A DNA stretch of 64,000 bases from Ensifer sp. LCM 4579 (GCF_001854885.1 NZ_MDDV01000001.1:1-64000), one strand, 5' to 3'. Shown: positions 16,621-25,539, numbered from the stretch's first letter. Notes: a model not told the origin generated them from the letters alone. A program made the numbers and translations.

Positions 16621-18758
16621 TGAGCGGGCAAAAGAGCTTCGTTGAGCGGTATTTCGCCGATAAGAAGACGAGATTTGACGAAGCGCTGTGGAACAACTTT
16701 GTTCGCGAAGTTGATGCGCGTTACCGCGAGCTTGAGGGGATCAAGATCGATTGGGAAACCGTATCGGACCAAGGTATTCAGGTCGCGCTTGATCGCATCA
16801 ACGAAGTTCTGTTGCCAGCATCGGACAGGATCCGGCGTGTCGCCGAACTCGGCTTCCTTACCGCGCCTTCCGCCACGGAACACACCCTTGAAGAAGGGGA
16901 AACCCTAACGTTCATCGTCTCGGAAGGGGATCAACGGGACCTCTTCACGCCTTCGCCTTTCGTGGCGATTACGCGGGGCGCCAACGCCACCGACTACGCC
17001 ATCGGCCGCGCCCTCTACTACAATCCGGATACCGGGCAATTCGATGTCCGGATTGACGCTGTTTTCGGCGATCCCGGCCCTCATTCCGATTGGTTCATTG
17101 CGGCGGTGGCGGGTTCGGTGTCCGCTCAAGTCGAACTCCTGGCGGATGCACAGACCGCGAGGACTGGCGCGGAAACAGCACAGACCGGCGCGGAAGTAGC
17201 CAGGGCGGGTGCGGAAACGGCGAGGGCGGGCGCGGAAGCCGCACAGACCGGAGCGGAGACCGCGCGCACTGGCGCGGAAACGGCGAGGACCGGCGCGGAA
17301 GCCGCCCTTACCACGTTTCAGGGCAGCTATCACGGCGCGAGGGATACCGAACCGGCGGGCGCATCGCTCGGCGCGCAATACCTCGATACCTCACAGACGC
17401 CGAACGTGGTCAAGGTGCTCACGGAGACCGGATGGGCGCCCACGGTCACAATCTCGATTGGCGGATCGCGGCAACAGATTTATGTCGCCACCGCCGGGCA
17501 AACCGGCCCGTTTACCGTTGACGGCGGCTTTTCGAATGGCTCCGTCAACGTCAACGGCGTCGAACTCTTCGATGGCCACGGCGTCACGCTAAATGCGGCG
17601 GCCGGAACGTTCGCGTTAGACATCGCGCGCAGCGCTGGCGATGTCATCGTGTTCCGTGGCTACCTCGCCAATGATGCCGCCGACATCTATGTGAAGACCG
17701 AAGCGGATCAGCGTTTCGTGAGCGGCAAGCATGCACAGTCTTTCACTGCATCCGAACAAGGGCGAGCTAGAGGAAATATCGGCGGCGATTTGCTCGCCGG
17801 CTTCCGCAACAAGGTTATCAACGGCGACTTTGATATTTGGCAGAGGACGGCCAGTCAGATATATGCGGGATCGGGAGCCGGAACCTTCCAAGCTGACCGT
17901 TGGCGCCTCTCTGGCAATATGAGCGGCACGACGGTAACCATCTCTAGGCAGAACCACATACTTGGACAGACCGATGTCCCCGGCAACCCGAAACACTTCC
18001 TCCGTCTTGATCGGACGGTGACGGGTTCAAACAACACTAGCATGCTTCAACGGATTGAAGGTGTTCGAACCCTCGCCGGGAAACAGGTCACACTTACGTA
18101 TTACGTGAAGGGCACCGCCGGGAAGCAAATCGAAGTCAATAGGGGGCAGGTGTTCGGAAGTGGCGGGGCGCCCTCGGCATCAATAGCGGACCAAATTCAA
18201 GCAGCCGTGCCACTTACGGGCGCATGGGTGAGGCAACAGCACGTCTTCACTCTGCCTTCTATAGCGGGCAAAACACTCGGCTCCAGCGGGGACGATTACC
18301 TTTACATTGAATTCAATATCCCGGCGGCTCAAGGAAACGCCACCCTCGATCTGTCACATGTCTCGCTTGTCGAGGGTGATGCTACGCAGGAGCCGGATCC
18401 GTTCTCGCGGCGTCATATCGCGCAAGAGTTGATCCTGTGCCGCAGATATTTCGAGCGTCAATTGGGAGAGGTTTCAGGCGGGTCGTGCTACGTTGGGTAT
18501 TGTAGAAGCGCAACTACCGGCCGCTTTGTTGCGGTCTACTCGCCGAAACGCGCCATCCCCTCGATATCTTTCAACGATCCTACAAACTTCGTGGTGTTCA
18601 CGACGCTGAACAACTTTTGCACGGCGATGATTGCCACGGACATCATGAAGGACCGGGCTCTTGTGTCCGCGACGACAACGGGCCTCACCCAAGGGGATGG
18701 CTGCCAACTGAATTTCGCTGCCATAACAGCTTACATGGACGTTGATGCGGAGCTTTAA
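16620..18758 (+). CDS. Tail fibre protein with heptad repeats and carbohydrate-binding-like C-terminus
   Basis: The 712-residue protein has three parts. Residues 1-175 form an attachment region (SFVERYFADKKTRFDEALWN at the start). Residues 179-227 are seven heptads such as TARTGAE and TAQTGAE, a predicted trimeric coiled coil. From about residue 390 a domain starts GFRNKVINGDFDIWQRTASQ and contains the jelly-roll-like part ending VSLVEGDATQEPDPFSRRH. That last block recurs in the protein at 19249-20259, so the two are paralogues in their receptor-binding ends. It probably binds a host surface polysaccharide. Confidence 0.8.
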   Translation: MSGQKSFVERYFADKKTRFDEALWNNFVREVDARYRELEGIKIDWETVSDQGIQVALDRINEVLLPASDRIRRVAELGFLTAPSATEHTLEEGETLTFIVSEGDQRDLFTPSPFVAITRGANATDYAIGRALYYNPDTGQFDVRIDAVFGDPGPHSDWFIAAVAGSVSAQVELLADAQTARTGAETAQTGAEVARAGAETARAGAEAAQTGAETARTGAETARTGAEAALTTFQGSYHGARDTEPAGASLGAQYLDTSQTPNVVKVLTETGWAPTVTISIGGSRQQIYVATAGQTGPFTVDGGFSNGSVNVNGVELFDGHGVTLNAAAGTFALDIARSAGDVIVFRGYLANDAADIYVKTEADQRFVSGKHAQSFTASEQGRARGNIGGDLLAGFRNKVINGDFDIWQRTASQIYAGSGAGTFQADRWRLSGNMSGTTVTISRQNHILGQTDVPGNPKHFLRLDRTVTGSNNTSMLQRIEGVRTLAGKQVTLTYYVKGTAGKQIEVNRGQVFGSGGAPSASIADQIQAAVPLTGAWVRQQHVFTLPSIAGKTLGSSGDDYLYIEFNIPAAQGNATLDLSHVSLVEGDATQEPDPFSRRHIAQELILCRRYFERQLGEVSGGSCYVGYCRSATTGRFVAVYSPKRAIPSISFNDPTNFVVFTTLNNFCTAMIATDIMKDRALVSATTTGLTQGDGCQLNFAAITAYMDVDAEL
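17154..17300 (+). repeat. Seven 21-bp tandem repeats inside the tail fibre gene
   Basis: Seven diverged 21-bp units encode (T/V/A)A(R/Q)(T/A)GAE. The units differ mainly at synonymous or Thr/Ala, Arg/Gln positions. Unit number could change by slippage or recombination without breaking the frame and would change fibre length. Confidence 0.85.
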
Positions 18759-19252
18759 TGATGATTGAAAACCCTCGGTACGATGAAGGCGGCTACATCA
18801 TCGCGACCCTCGATGGAGTCCAGATGGTCATTCCGGATGACATGGGCAACAGGCATCGGCGCGAAATTGAAGAGCTTGGGCTCACCATTGCGGCCTACGT
18901 GCCGCCGCCGCCGACCGGCGAAGATGTCAACGCGGAACGTCAACGCCGCATCATCGACGGCGCCGTGTTCAACGGAATCCACGTCACCGGGCGCGACGAA
19001 GACATCATGAACCTTACGAACCTCGCGCTTGCGGCACAGGTCCGCATTGCTGGCGGGGACACTACCACGCTCACCACCTACCGCGACGGCGGAAACGTGG
19101 ATCATGATTTGACGCCGGCGGAAGTTCTCGGATTGTGGCAACAGGCATCGGCTCGCGTCTCAGCGATCTACGCGGCTTCGTGGGCGCTCAAGGCGATGGA
19201 ACCGATTCCCGCCGATTACGCGAACGATAGCTATTGGGGTGCAACGCAATGA
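18758..19252 (+). CDS. Tail fibre assembly-like protein (DUF4376-type C-terminus)
   Basis: The 164-residue protein has an N-terminal part beginning MIENPRYDEGGYIIATLDGV and a C-terminal helical half (NAERQRRIIDGAVFNGIHVT, then TPAEVLGLWQQASARVSAIY). The latter is typical of small proteins coded next to tail fibres and thought to be fibre-bound or fibre-assembly factors. It overlaps the fibre stop (TAATG) and the second fibre gene (ATGA). An ATG at 18761 is an alternative start. Confidence 0.6.
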   Translation: MMIENPRYDEGGYIIATLDGVQMVIPDDMGNRHRREIEELGLTIAAYVPPPPTGEDVNAERQRRIIDGAVFNGIHVTGRDEDIMNLTNLALAAQVRIAGGDTTTLTTYRDGGNVDHDLTPAEVLGLWQQASARVSAIYAASWALKAMEPIPADYANDSYWGATQ

Positions 19253-20259
19253 GCCTAGCCGAAGTTCTCAGTAAGGCGGCTCGGTCGGATGGTGGCATCG
19301 GCGGGGCAAATTGGAATGGTGGGCCACTCAGTGGCCTTCGCAACAAGATCATCAATGGCAACTTTGATGTGTGGCAACGAAGCACGAATCTCACCGGCAC
19401 AGGCGGATATCTGGCGGCTGACCGGTGGTATGTGAATGGGTCCGGCGCGACCGTTTCCTTGGGTCGGGTGATCATCAATCACGGCGACCTCCCTGTTGAT
19501 GCTCGCGCCCGCGCTAGACTCACAGCCCAAACGGCCGATGACAACGTCGGCATTTGGCAGAAGATTGAAGGCGTCCGGACTCTCGCCGGTCGGAAGGCAA
19601 CGCTGACCTTTTGGCACCGGTCTAACACCGGTTCTCTGCCGACCGGGCTTCGTGCCTTTATCAAGCAAAAGTTCGGGACCGGCGGCACGCCGAACGCCGA
19701 CGTCACGGTATTTGTTCCCGGCACGATTCCAGTCACAACGGCGTGGACGAAATTTTCCGCCGTGATTGATGTTCCATCGGTGGCGGGGCTCACGCTCGGC
19801 AGTAACGGCGACGATCATCTTCAAGTGTCAATCGAGAACGCCGCCAACGAAACGTTCGTTCTCGACATCGCCCATGTCTCGCTCGTCGAGGGTGACGCCA
19901 CCGGCGAGGACGACCCGTTTTCGCCGCGCCATCCGCAACAGGAATTGTCGCTGTGCCAGCGGTACTATCAGCGCCGGGGTCTCGGCATCGTAGGCCACGC
20001 CAGTACCGCGACCCAGGTCCGCTTCGCCGGGTTCTTGCGGGAAATGCGTGCCACACCGGCGGCGGCGTTGCTGACCACGACACCGCAATTCGTGATCGGT
20101 AATGGCACACAGACAGCAGCCGGTGCAACCGTTTCCACGATCCAACTGACAACCAACGGATTTCGCGGGGCAATGGAAGGCTTCACCGGATTAACGGCTA
20201 ATTTGCCCGGCCATGTTATCGGCGCAACCGATATCCTCTCATTCGACGCGGAACTGTAG
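19249..20259 (+). CDS. Second, short tail fibre / receptor-binding protein
   Basis: The 336-residue product is essentially the C-terminal domain of the 712-residue fibre with a short new N-terminus. Shared signatures are GLRNKIINGNFDVWQRSTNL, IWQKIEGVRTLAGRKATLTF, TLGSNGDDHL and VSLVEGDATGEDDPFSPRHP. The last 120 residues differ strongly, as expected for a receptor-binding tip. It could be a second fibre, a cap, or an alternative tip. The ATG at 19249 overlaps the upstream stop. Confidence 0.72.
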   Translation: MSLAEVLSKAARSDGGIGGANWNGGPLSGLRNKIINGNFDVWQRSTNLTGTGGYLAADRWYVNGSGATVSLGRVIINHGDLPVDARARARLTAQTADDNVGIWQKIEGVRTLAGRKATLTFWHRSNTGSLPTGLRAFIKQKFGTGGTPNADVTVFVPGTIPVTTAWTKFSAVIDVPSVAGLTLGSNGDDHLQVSIENAANETFVLDIAHVSLVEGDATGEDDPFSPRHPQQELSLCQRYYQRRGLGIVGHASTATQVRFAGFLREMRATPAAALLTTTPQFVIGNGTQTAAGATVSTIQLTTNGFRGAMEGFTGLTANLPGHVIGATDILSFDAEL

Positions 20260-20339
20260 CCCTCCCGTTTTCAGAAAAGACTTCGACGGGCTCGGGGTTT
20301 ATAAAATGCAAACGTTGACCTTTTGGGGATTATGGAAAA

Positions 20340-21761
20340 ATGGCGGGCGCTCAATTCTTGCATGGCGTGGAAGTTGTCGAAATCACGGACGGCCCGCGCC
20401 CTATTCGCGTTGTCCGTTCGTCCGTTATCGGCATCGTAGGAACCGCTCCCGATGCTGACGCGGCACGGTTCCCGCTCAACACGCCGGTATTGATCGCGGG
20501 CTCCCGGTCCGAAGCGGCCTACCTCGATACGTCCGCAACCGGAACGCGCCTCGGAACCCTTCCGAATGCCGTTGATCTCATTCTTGATCAGGTCGGCGCC
20601 GCCGTTGTTGTCATCCGTGTCGAGGAAGGCGCCAACGAAGCGGAAACCCTGGCAAACGTCATCGGCGGTGTCGGCGTTGATGATGCCTATGAAGGCGTTC
20701 ACGCACTAATGGCCGCTCAATCTGTTCTCGGCTTGAAGCCGCGCATTCTGATTGCGCCCGGTTTCACCGGCAAGCGCCCGACCGGCGTTATCGGACATGG
20801 GGCCATCACCGGCGGCAATGGTGGCACCGATGGCACCTTTGCGCTTGCCTTCACCGGTGGCGCCGGTTCCGGTGCGGCAGGTACGTTCACGGTTGCCGGG
20901 GGTGCGCTAACCGCCATCACGATCACGTCGCCCGGCGAATACACCGTTGCGCCTTCCTTCGATTTCTCGGCGTCCGCTGGCCTTACCGGCGCCACCGCAA
21001 CGGCAACGCTCGGCCCGGCTGCGAACCCGGTTGTTGCCGAACTTCTCGGCATCGCGGAACGACTCAAGGCGGTTATCATCGCCGATGGTCCGAATACCAC
21101 GGACGCCGCCGCCATCGCCTACGGCGAGGATTGGGGTTCAGCCCGCATCTACCTTGTTGATCCCTTCGTCAAGGTCCAGCGCGGAACCGCTATCGTCAAC
21201 GAACCCGCGTCCTCGGCGGTGGCCGGGCTTATCGCCAAGACGGACAACGACCGGGGCTTCTGGCATTCGCCGTCTAACCAGACCATCAACGGGATCATTG
21301 GCACCGCGCGCGCCATCGACTTCACGATGGGCGACCCGAACAGCCGGGCCAACCTTCTCAATGAGGCCAACGTCGCCACCATCATTCGCGAGGATGGTTA
21401 CAGGCTGTGGGGCAACCGGACGCTTTCGAGCGATGCGCGCTTCGCCTTCCTGTCGGTCCGGCGGACAATGGATATCATCAATGAGTCCATCCTGGCGGCG
21501 CATCTGTGGGCCGTGGACCGCAACATTACGAAAACCTACATCGACGATGTTGAAGAGTCGGTGAATGCCTTCATTCGCGGCCTCATTGCTCAAGGCGCCG
21601 TGCTCGGCGGCCGTTGTTGGGCTGATCCGGATCTGAATTCGGCGGCCAGCATCGCGGAAGGTAAGGTGTGGTTCAACGTGGATATCACGCCGCCTTATCC
21701 GGCCGAACACATCATTTTCCGTTCGAAGATCGTCAACGATTACCTTGAGGACATCGTATAA
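20340..21761 (+). CDS. Tail sheath protein (P2 gpFI-like) with inserted domain
   Basis: The 473-residue protein is the contractile sheath subunit. The N-terminus has FLHGVEVVEITDGPRPIRVV and SSVIGIVGTAPDADAARFPL; the C-terminus has ILAAHLWAVDRNITKTYIDD and VDITPPYPAEHIIFRSKIVN. It is about 75 residues longer than P2 FI. The excess maps to residues about 155-225, a Gly/Thr-rich beta segment (GTFTVAGGALTAITITSPGE). That insertion probably lies on the sheath surface. The gene overlaps the tube gene by one base. Confidence 0.92.
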   Translation: MAGAQFLHGVEVVEITDGPRPIRVVRSSVIGIVGTAPDADAARFPLNTPVLIAGSRSEAAYLDTSATGTRLGTLPNAVDLILDQVGAAVVVIRVEEGANEAETLANVIGGVGVDDAYEGVHALMAAQSVLGLKPRILIAPGFTGKRPTGVIGHGAITGGNGGTDGTFALAFTGGAGSGAAGTFTVAGGALTAITITSPGEYTVAPSFDFSASAGLTGATATATLGPAANPVVAELLGIAERLKAVIIADGPNTTDAAAIAYGEDWGSARIYLVDPFVKVQRGTAIVNEPASSAVAGLIAKTDNDRGFWHSPSNQTINGIIGTARAIDFTMGDPNSRANLLNEANVATIIREDGYRLWGNRTLSSDARFAFLSVRRTMDIINESILAAHLWAVDRNITKTYIDDVEESVNAFIRGLIAQGAVLGGRCWADPDLNSAASIAEGKVWFNVDITPPYPAEHIIFRSKIVNDYLEDIV

Positions 21762-22264
21762 TGGCCGCCTCTCTTCCCCGCCAGTTGAAAGCATTCAACC
21801 TCTATACGGACGGCGAAAGCTTCGCGGGCCGCATCGATACGTTCACCCCGCCGTCGCTGGCCTTCCTCATGGAGGCGCACCGCGCCGGCGGCATGGATGC
21901 CCCCAAGGAAATCGAAATGGGCATGGAAGTCATGACGGCGACCATGGTCTTTTCCGATTATTCGCCGCGTCTTCTGTCCTTGCTCGGCAAAGACGGCGTT
22001 CCCTTCGTTGCCCGTGGTGCCGTCCAGAAACAGGGCGCGAACCCGGAGCCGGTTATCATCAACATGCGTGGCATGCTGAAAACGGGCGAGCATTCGGACT
22101 GGAATCCAGGGGCGAAGAGCACGAACACTTTCACGCTCACGCTGGACTATTACCGATTCCGTCAAAACGGCGTCCAGCTTGCGGAAATCGATATCCTCAA
22201 CATGCAACGCACTTTCGGCGAGGAAGATCAGCTTGCCGCCTTGCGCGCTGCTATCGGCCTCTAA
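21761..22264 (+). CDS. Tail tube protein (P2 gpFII-like)
   Basis: The 167-residue protein forms the inner tube through which DNA passes. Family marks are LPRQLKAFNLYTDGESFAGR, EIEMGMEVMTATMVFSDYSP and the C-terminal DYYRFRQNGVQLAEIDILNM. It directly follows the sheath gene (TAATG overlap), as in P2-like phages. Confidence 0.92.
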   Translation: MAASLPRQLKAFNLYTDGESFAGRIDTFTPPSLAFLMEAHRAGGMDAPKEIEMGMEVMTATMVFSDYSPRLLSLLGKDGVPFVARGAVQKQGANPEPVIINMRGMLKTGEHSDWNPGAKSTNTFTLTLDYYRFRQNGVQLAEIDILNMQRTFGEEDQLAALRAAIGL

Positions 22265-22273
22265 GGGTAGCCC

Positions 22274-22549
22274 ATGACTGACATTCGGAAACAGGTAAAG
22301 CACACGCTGATTGAGCCCGTCGTTATCGAGGGGCGCACGGTCTCGGAACTCGTTTTCCGGCGGATCAAGGGCAAGGACATTCGCGATATGGAACGCGAAG
22401 ATTCTGACCTCGATAAGACCGCGTTCATGGTGTGCCGGTTGTCTGGCATGCCGCCGGAACTCTTCGATGAAATGGACGCCGAAGATATCGAGGCGGTCGG
22501 CAAGATCATTGAGGGTTTTATGGGGCGGAAGTCGCGGCGCCGAGCCTAG
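22274..22549 (+). CDS. Tail assembly chaperone, short form (P2 gpE-like)
   Basis: This 91-residue protein (same length as P2 gpE) begins MTDIRKQVKHTLIEPVVIEG and includes a helical EDSDLDKTAFMVCRLSGMPP. It lies between the tube and tape measure genes. It carries a GGGTTTT slippery heptamer at 22513-22519 in the correct phase, so part of translation should shift by -1 into the E' extension. Together the two forms keep the tape measure protein soluble during tube assembly. Confidence 0.85.
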   Translation: MTDIRKQVKHTLIEPVVIEGRTVSELVFRRIKGKDIRDMEREDSDLDKTAFMVCRLSGMPPELFDEMDAEDIEAVGKIIEGFMGRKSRRRA

Positions 22550-22689
22550 AGCTTATCGAGGAGATGATGGCGAATATTGCCGTCATCTTCCCCGGCTTCC
22601 TTCCATACGACCAAGCCATGGAACTTGAATTGTCCTCGCTCGCGCGCTGGCACCAACGGGCGAAACAGCGGGCACCAAAGAAGGGGTAA
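22274..22689 (+). CDS. Tail assembly chaperone, -1 frameshift product E+E'
   Basis: Zero-frame codons GGT TTT at 22514-22519 preceded by G give the heptamer G GGT TTT. After a -1 slip the frame reads on as YGAEVAAPSLELIEEMMANI and ends in ARWHQRAKQRAPKKG at the TAA at 22687-22689. The predicted fusion is 138 residues; P2 E+E' is about 142. The extension frame has no strong start of its own (ATG at 22564 or 22567 only). This mirrors the conserved G/GT-type frameshift of tailed phages. Confidence 0.8.
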
Positions 22690-22692
22690 GCC

Positions 22693-24786
22693 GTGGCAAT
22701 GACGGCCGACGCACAAGTCCGCCTCTCTTTGGTGGACAGGTTAACCGGGCCGATCAAGCGGATCGGCGCCCGGCTTGGTGCCCTCTCAAAGAAAATCGGC
22801 CTTGACCGGATTGCGGTTGCCGCCGGCAATGTCGGCCGCAAGTTCCGGGGCGTGTTCGATGGAATGCAGCGGTCCGTTTTGCGCCTGTCCTCGGCGCTGG
22901 CGGTTGTTGGTGCATCCTTCGGCGGTATCGTGGCGGGCTCCTTTAGCTTGGCGCAATCGGCGGCATCGCTCGGCGATGAAGTCGCGAAAACGTCCCGTCA
23001 ATTGGGCATAGGCGCGGTAGCGCTACAGGAGTTGCGCTACGCCGCGAAGATGTCCGGTGTTGAGCAATCCTTGCTTGAGAACGGAATGAAGCGCTTCGGC
23101 TCCAACATCGCCGATGCGGCAAAAGGAAACAAAGCCCTCGCCAAAGAGTTTGGCGCCCTCGGCATTTCGATCAAGGGGACCAACGGCAAATTGCGCCCGA
23201 TGGAAGAAGTGTTCACGGACACCGTCGAGGCGATATCGAAGTTGCCGGACCCGATGGCCCGGAGCCGGGCGGCAATGAAGCTGTTCGGCAAGTCCGGCAT
23301 CGATATGACGCGCCTATTCGAAATCGGCGCGAAAGGCATGAATGAGCTTCGCGAGGAAGCCCGCAATACCGGCCACGTCATGAGCCAGGAAGCGGCGGAA
23401 TTCTCGGAAGTGTTCGGGGACAACGTCGAGCGCCTTCAAAAGCGATGGGAAGGATTCAAGACCTTCCTTGGCGTCCAACTCATGCCGGTTTTCAACGAAC
23501 TCGTCGTGAATATCACGGCGTGGGTTGACGAGAATCAGAAGCTCATTCGCTCCACCGCTACGGAATGGGTGAAGGCGCTGGCAAAGGCGCTTCGCGAGCT
23601 TATGGACCCGACCTCTGAAATCCGGGTTCGGATGCGCGAGTTTTGGGAAGGTATTCAAGCGGCGGGCCGCGCAATCAAGCCGTTTGTGGACCTTGTCGGC
23701 GGCCCGTTGAACGCTTCCCTTATCGCGCTCGGCGGCTGGATTTTGGGGCCAACGATAGCCGCGCTTGTTGCCCTTGGGGCCGCCTTCGTGAAGCTCGGTG
23801 TTGTCATCATGTCAACGCCGTTCGGCTGGATCCTGGCGGGTGTTGCGGCGGTAGCGGCATCCGTTTACGTGCTCTATCAGAAGTGGGACGAATTCGTCGC
23901 CTATTGGGGCAACCTATGGGGCAGGATAAGCGCGGCTTTCGAGGGCGGATTTATCAACGGCATCCTCGCGATGCTTCGTGAATTCAATCCCATCACGCAT
24001 ATCTTGCGCGGGATGAATGCCGTTTTCGAATATTTCACCGGCATTGATCTTATCGCGCAAGGCGAAGCGCTGTTGCAATCGTTTGTTGACGGCGTGAACT
24101 CCGTCACCTTCGATCTCGCGACTTGGATTGCCGAGAAAATCGAGCCGATGATTTCAGCTATCACCGGCTTTGCGGGGCGCATCTACGACGCCGGCGCGGC
24201 TCTGGTCACAGCGCTATGGGATGGCCTCAAGAGCAAGTGGGGCGAGGTTGTCGCGTGGCTTAAGGGCTCGGTGCGTGACCTGATTTCCTGGCTACCGGAA
24301 AGCGTTCAAAGCACGCTCGGTTTTGACATCAACGCCACTGTGACGAAGCCGGCGGAAGATGCTGGCGCCAGCGTCTCGGAAGCCGTGAAGGCGCCGGGTA
24401 AGGCAACGGCGGGGCTCCTGAAACCGGCTTCCGAAATCATCGTTGACCGTTCCCGCATCGGACGCGGCGCGGACCCCTTCACGGTTGTTCCGTCCGTAGC
24501 GAGACAGGCAACGATTCCGTTTCCGACGTTCACGCCAGAAAATCAGCCGAAGGCGGTTGAGGCGAGCACGGTTGAAGCGGGCACGATGACGGCGGGCAAT
24601 GTGCAGTTTCCGGAGCCGATCCTTGCGCATGAGCCGCAGAACATCGACGCTTCAACGAAAATCGAAAGCCTGACTATCAACGCGAAGTCCGATGCCGCCG
24701 CCGATATCCGCGCCGCTGTAAACGCGGCCTTGGCCGAAAATTCCAGACGCTCGGCGGCCGCCGTGAAATCGTCGCTTTCGGATTAA
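22693..24786 (+). CDS. Tail tape measure protein
   Basis: The 697-residue protein sets tail length and is ejected ahead of the DNA. The N-terminal part (LSLVDRLTGPIKRIGARLGA) is followed by SAASLGDEVAKTSRQLGIGA, typical of P2 gpT-like proteins. A hydrophobic stretch (LIALGGWILGPTIAALVALG and the segment after it, about residues 340-400) could cross the host membrane. The C-terminus has repeated Ala/Thr segments (KAVEASTVEAGTMTAGNVQF). Translation probably begins at GTG 22693 or ATG 22699. Confidence 0.92.
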   Translation: MAMTADAQVRLSLVDRLTGPIKRIGARLGALSKKIGLDRIAVAAGNVGRKFRGVFDGMQRSVLRLSSALAVVGASFGGIVAGSFSLAQSAASLGDEVAKTSRQLGIGAVALQELRYAAKMSGVEQSLLENGMKRFGSNIADAAKGNKALAKEFGALGISIKGTNGKLRPMEEVFTDTVEAISKLPDPMARSRAAMKLFGKSGIDMTRLFEIGAKGMNELREEARNTGHVMSQEAAEFSEVFGDNVERLQKRWEGFKTFLGVQLMPVFNELVVNITAWVDENQKLIRSTATEWVKALAKALRELMDPTSEIRVRMREFWEGIQAAGRAIKPFVDLVGGPLNASLIALGGWILGPTIAALVALGAAFVKLGVVIMSTPFGWILAGVAAVAASVYVLYQKWDEFVAYWGNLWGRISAAFEGGFINGILAMLREFNPITHILRGMNAVFEYFTGIDLIAQGEALLQSFVDGVNSVTFDLATWIAEKIEPMISAITGFAGRIYDAGAALVTALWDGLKSKWGEVVAWLKGSVRDLISWLPESVQSTLGFDINATVTKPAEDAGASVSEAVKAPGKATAGLLKPASEIIVDRSRIGRGADPFTVVPSVARQATIPFPTFTPENQPKAVEASTVEAGTMTAGNVQFPEPILAHEPQNIDASTKIESLTINAKSDAAADIRAAVNAALAENSRRSAAAVKSSLSD

Positions 24787-24796
24787 GGGGGACGCT

Positions 24797-25222
24797 ATGG
24801 CTGTAATGATGGCGCTCGGTCCTTTCCGGTTCTCGATAGACACGGCGGCTTATCAAACGCTTGAGCGCCGCGACGAATATCGGTGGGAACCTCAAGAGCG
24901 CATCGGCCGGCATCCGGCTATGCAGTTCATGGGGCCGGGCATCACGTCATTCATTTTGCCGGGCGTCATCTATCCGCACTGGCGAGGCGGCGGAAACCAA
25001 ATCGAGGCTATCCGCGCGGTCGCGGGCACCGGGGCGCCGTATCAGCTTGTAAGCGGCTACGGCCGGATTCTCGGACCGTTCGTCATCATCGCTATTGATG
25101 AAATGGAGTCCTATCACTTCAAGGACGGGAAGCCCCGGAAGCAAGAATTCACAATTGAACTCGCGTCCTACGGCCGGGACGGCGGAAGCTTGATCGGGTT
25201 CGCCTCAAGGGTGTTGCGGTAA
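24797..25222 (+). CDS. Tail protein U (P2 gpU-like)
   Basis: The 141-residue protein shows P2 gpU features: MMALGPFRFSIDTAAYQTLE, RIGRHPAMQFMGPGITSFIL, PGVIYPHWRGG and ILGPFVIIAIDEMESYHFKD. gpU is needed to complete the P2-type tail. It follows the tape measure gene after a GGGGGAC ribosome-binding site and overlaps the next start (TAATG). Confidence 0.9.
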   Translation: MAVMMALGPFRFSIDTAAYQTLERRDEYRWEPQERIGRHPAMQFMGPGITSFILPGVIYPHWRGGGNQIEAIRAVAGTGAPYQLVSGYGRILGPFVIIAIDEMESYHFKDGKPRKQEFTIELASYGRDGGSLIGFASRVLR

Positions 25223-25539
25223 TGGCGGCGATATCGAGGGTTTTGCGAAGCGTCCAGGGCGGCCGGCTCATGTTTTGGTGCCCAGGCTGCGACGGCGCGC
25301 ATCAAGTTGGGGTCGGCGAGGGCTCGGGGCCACGATGGGGATACAACGGAAACCCGGATGCGCCCACGTTCACGCCTTCCGTGCTTGTCACGTACAACGG
25401 CGCCGATGCCGGCAAGGATGGGGCGCCGCCGGCGGTCTGTCACTCCTTTGTGACGGACGGCCGAATCCGGTTCCTGGCGGACTGTACGCACGCCCTCGCC
25501 GGGCAAACCGTCCCGCTTCCGGACTTCGATGGGGAATAG
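25222..25539 (+). CDS. DUF6527-like small protein within the tail module
   Basis: The 105-residue protein contains LMFWCPGCDGAHQV, WGYNGNPDAPTFTPSVLVTY, CHSFVTDGRIRFLADCTHAL and AGQTVPLPD. This set of four conserved cysteines and the HSFV/FTPS motifs is characteristic of DUF6527 proteins often found in phages. The cysteine pairs suggest metal binding. It is wedged between U and X, where P2 has no such gene. Its role is unknown; the couplings on both sides suggest co-expression with late genes. Confidence 0.7.
   Translation: MAAISRVLRSVQGGRLMFWCPGCDGAHQVGVGEGSGPRWGYNGNPDAPTFTPSVLVTYNGADAGKDGAPPAVCHSFVTDGRIRFLADCTHALAGQTVPLPDFDGE

Noticed and set aside
17154-17300. CRISPR array
   Set aside because: The 21-bp units are in-frame coding repeats without unique spacers.
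16620-20259. A diversity-generating retroelement acting on the duplicated fibre tips
   Set aside because: No reverse transcriptase or template repeat is present in the window, and the differing tips show general divergence rather than adenine-specific substitutions.
22564-22689. An independent 40- or 41-codon gene between the tail chaperone and tape measure
   Set aside because: The frame continues upstream to the slippery heptamer and matches the position and size of a frameshift extension, so a separate gene is less likely.
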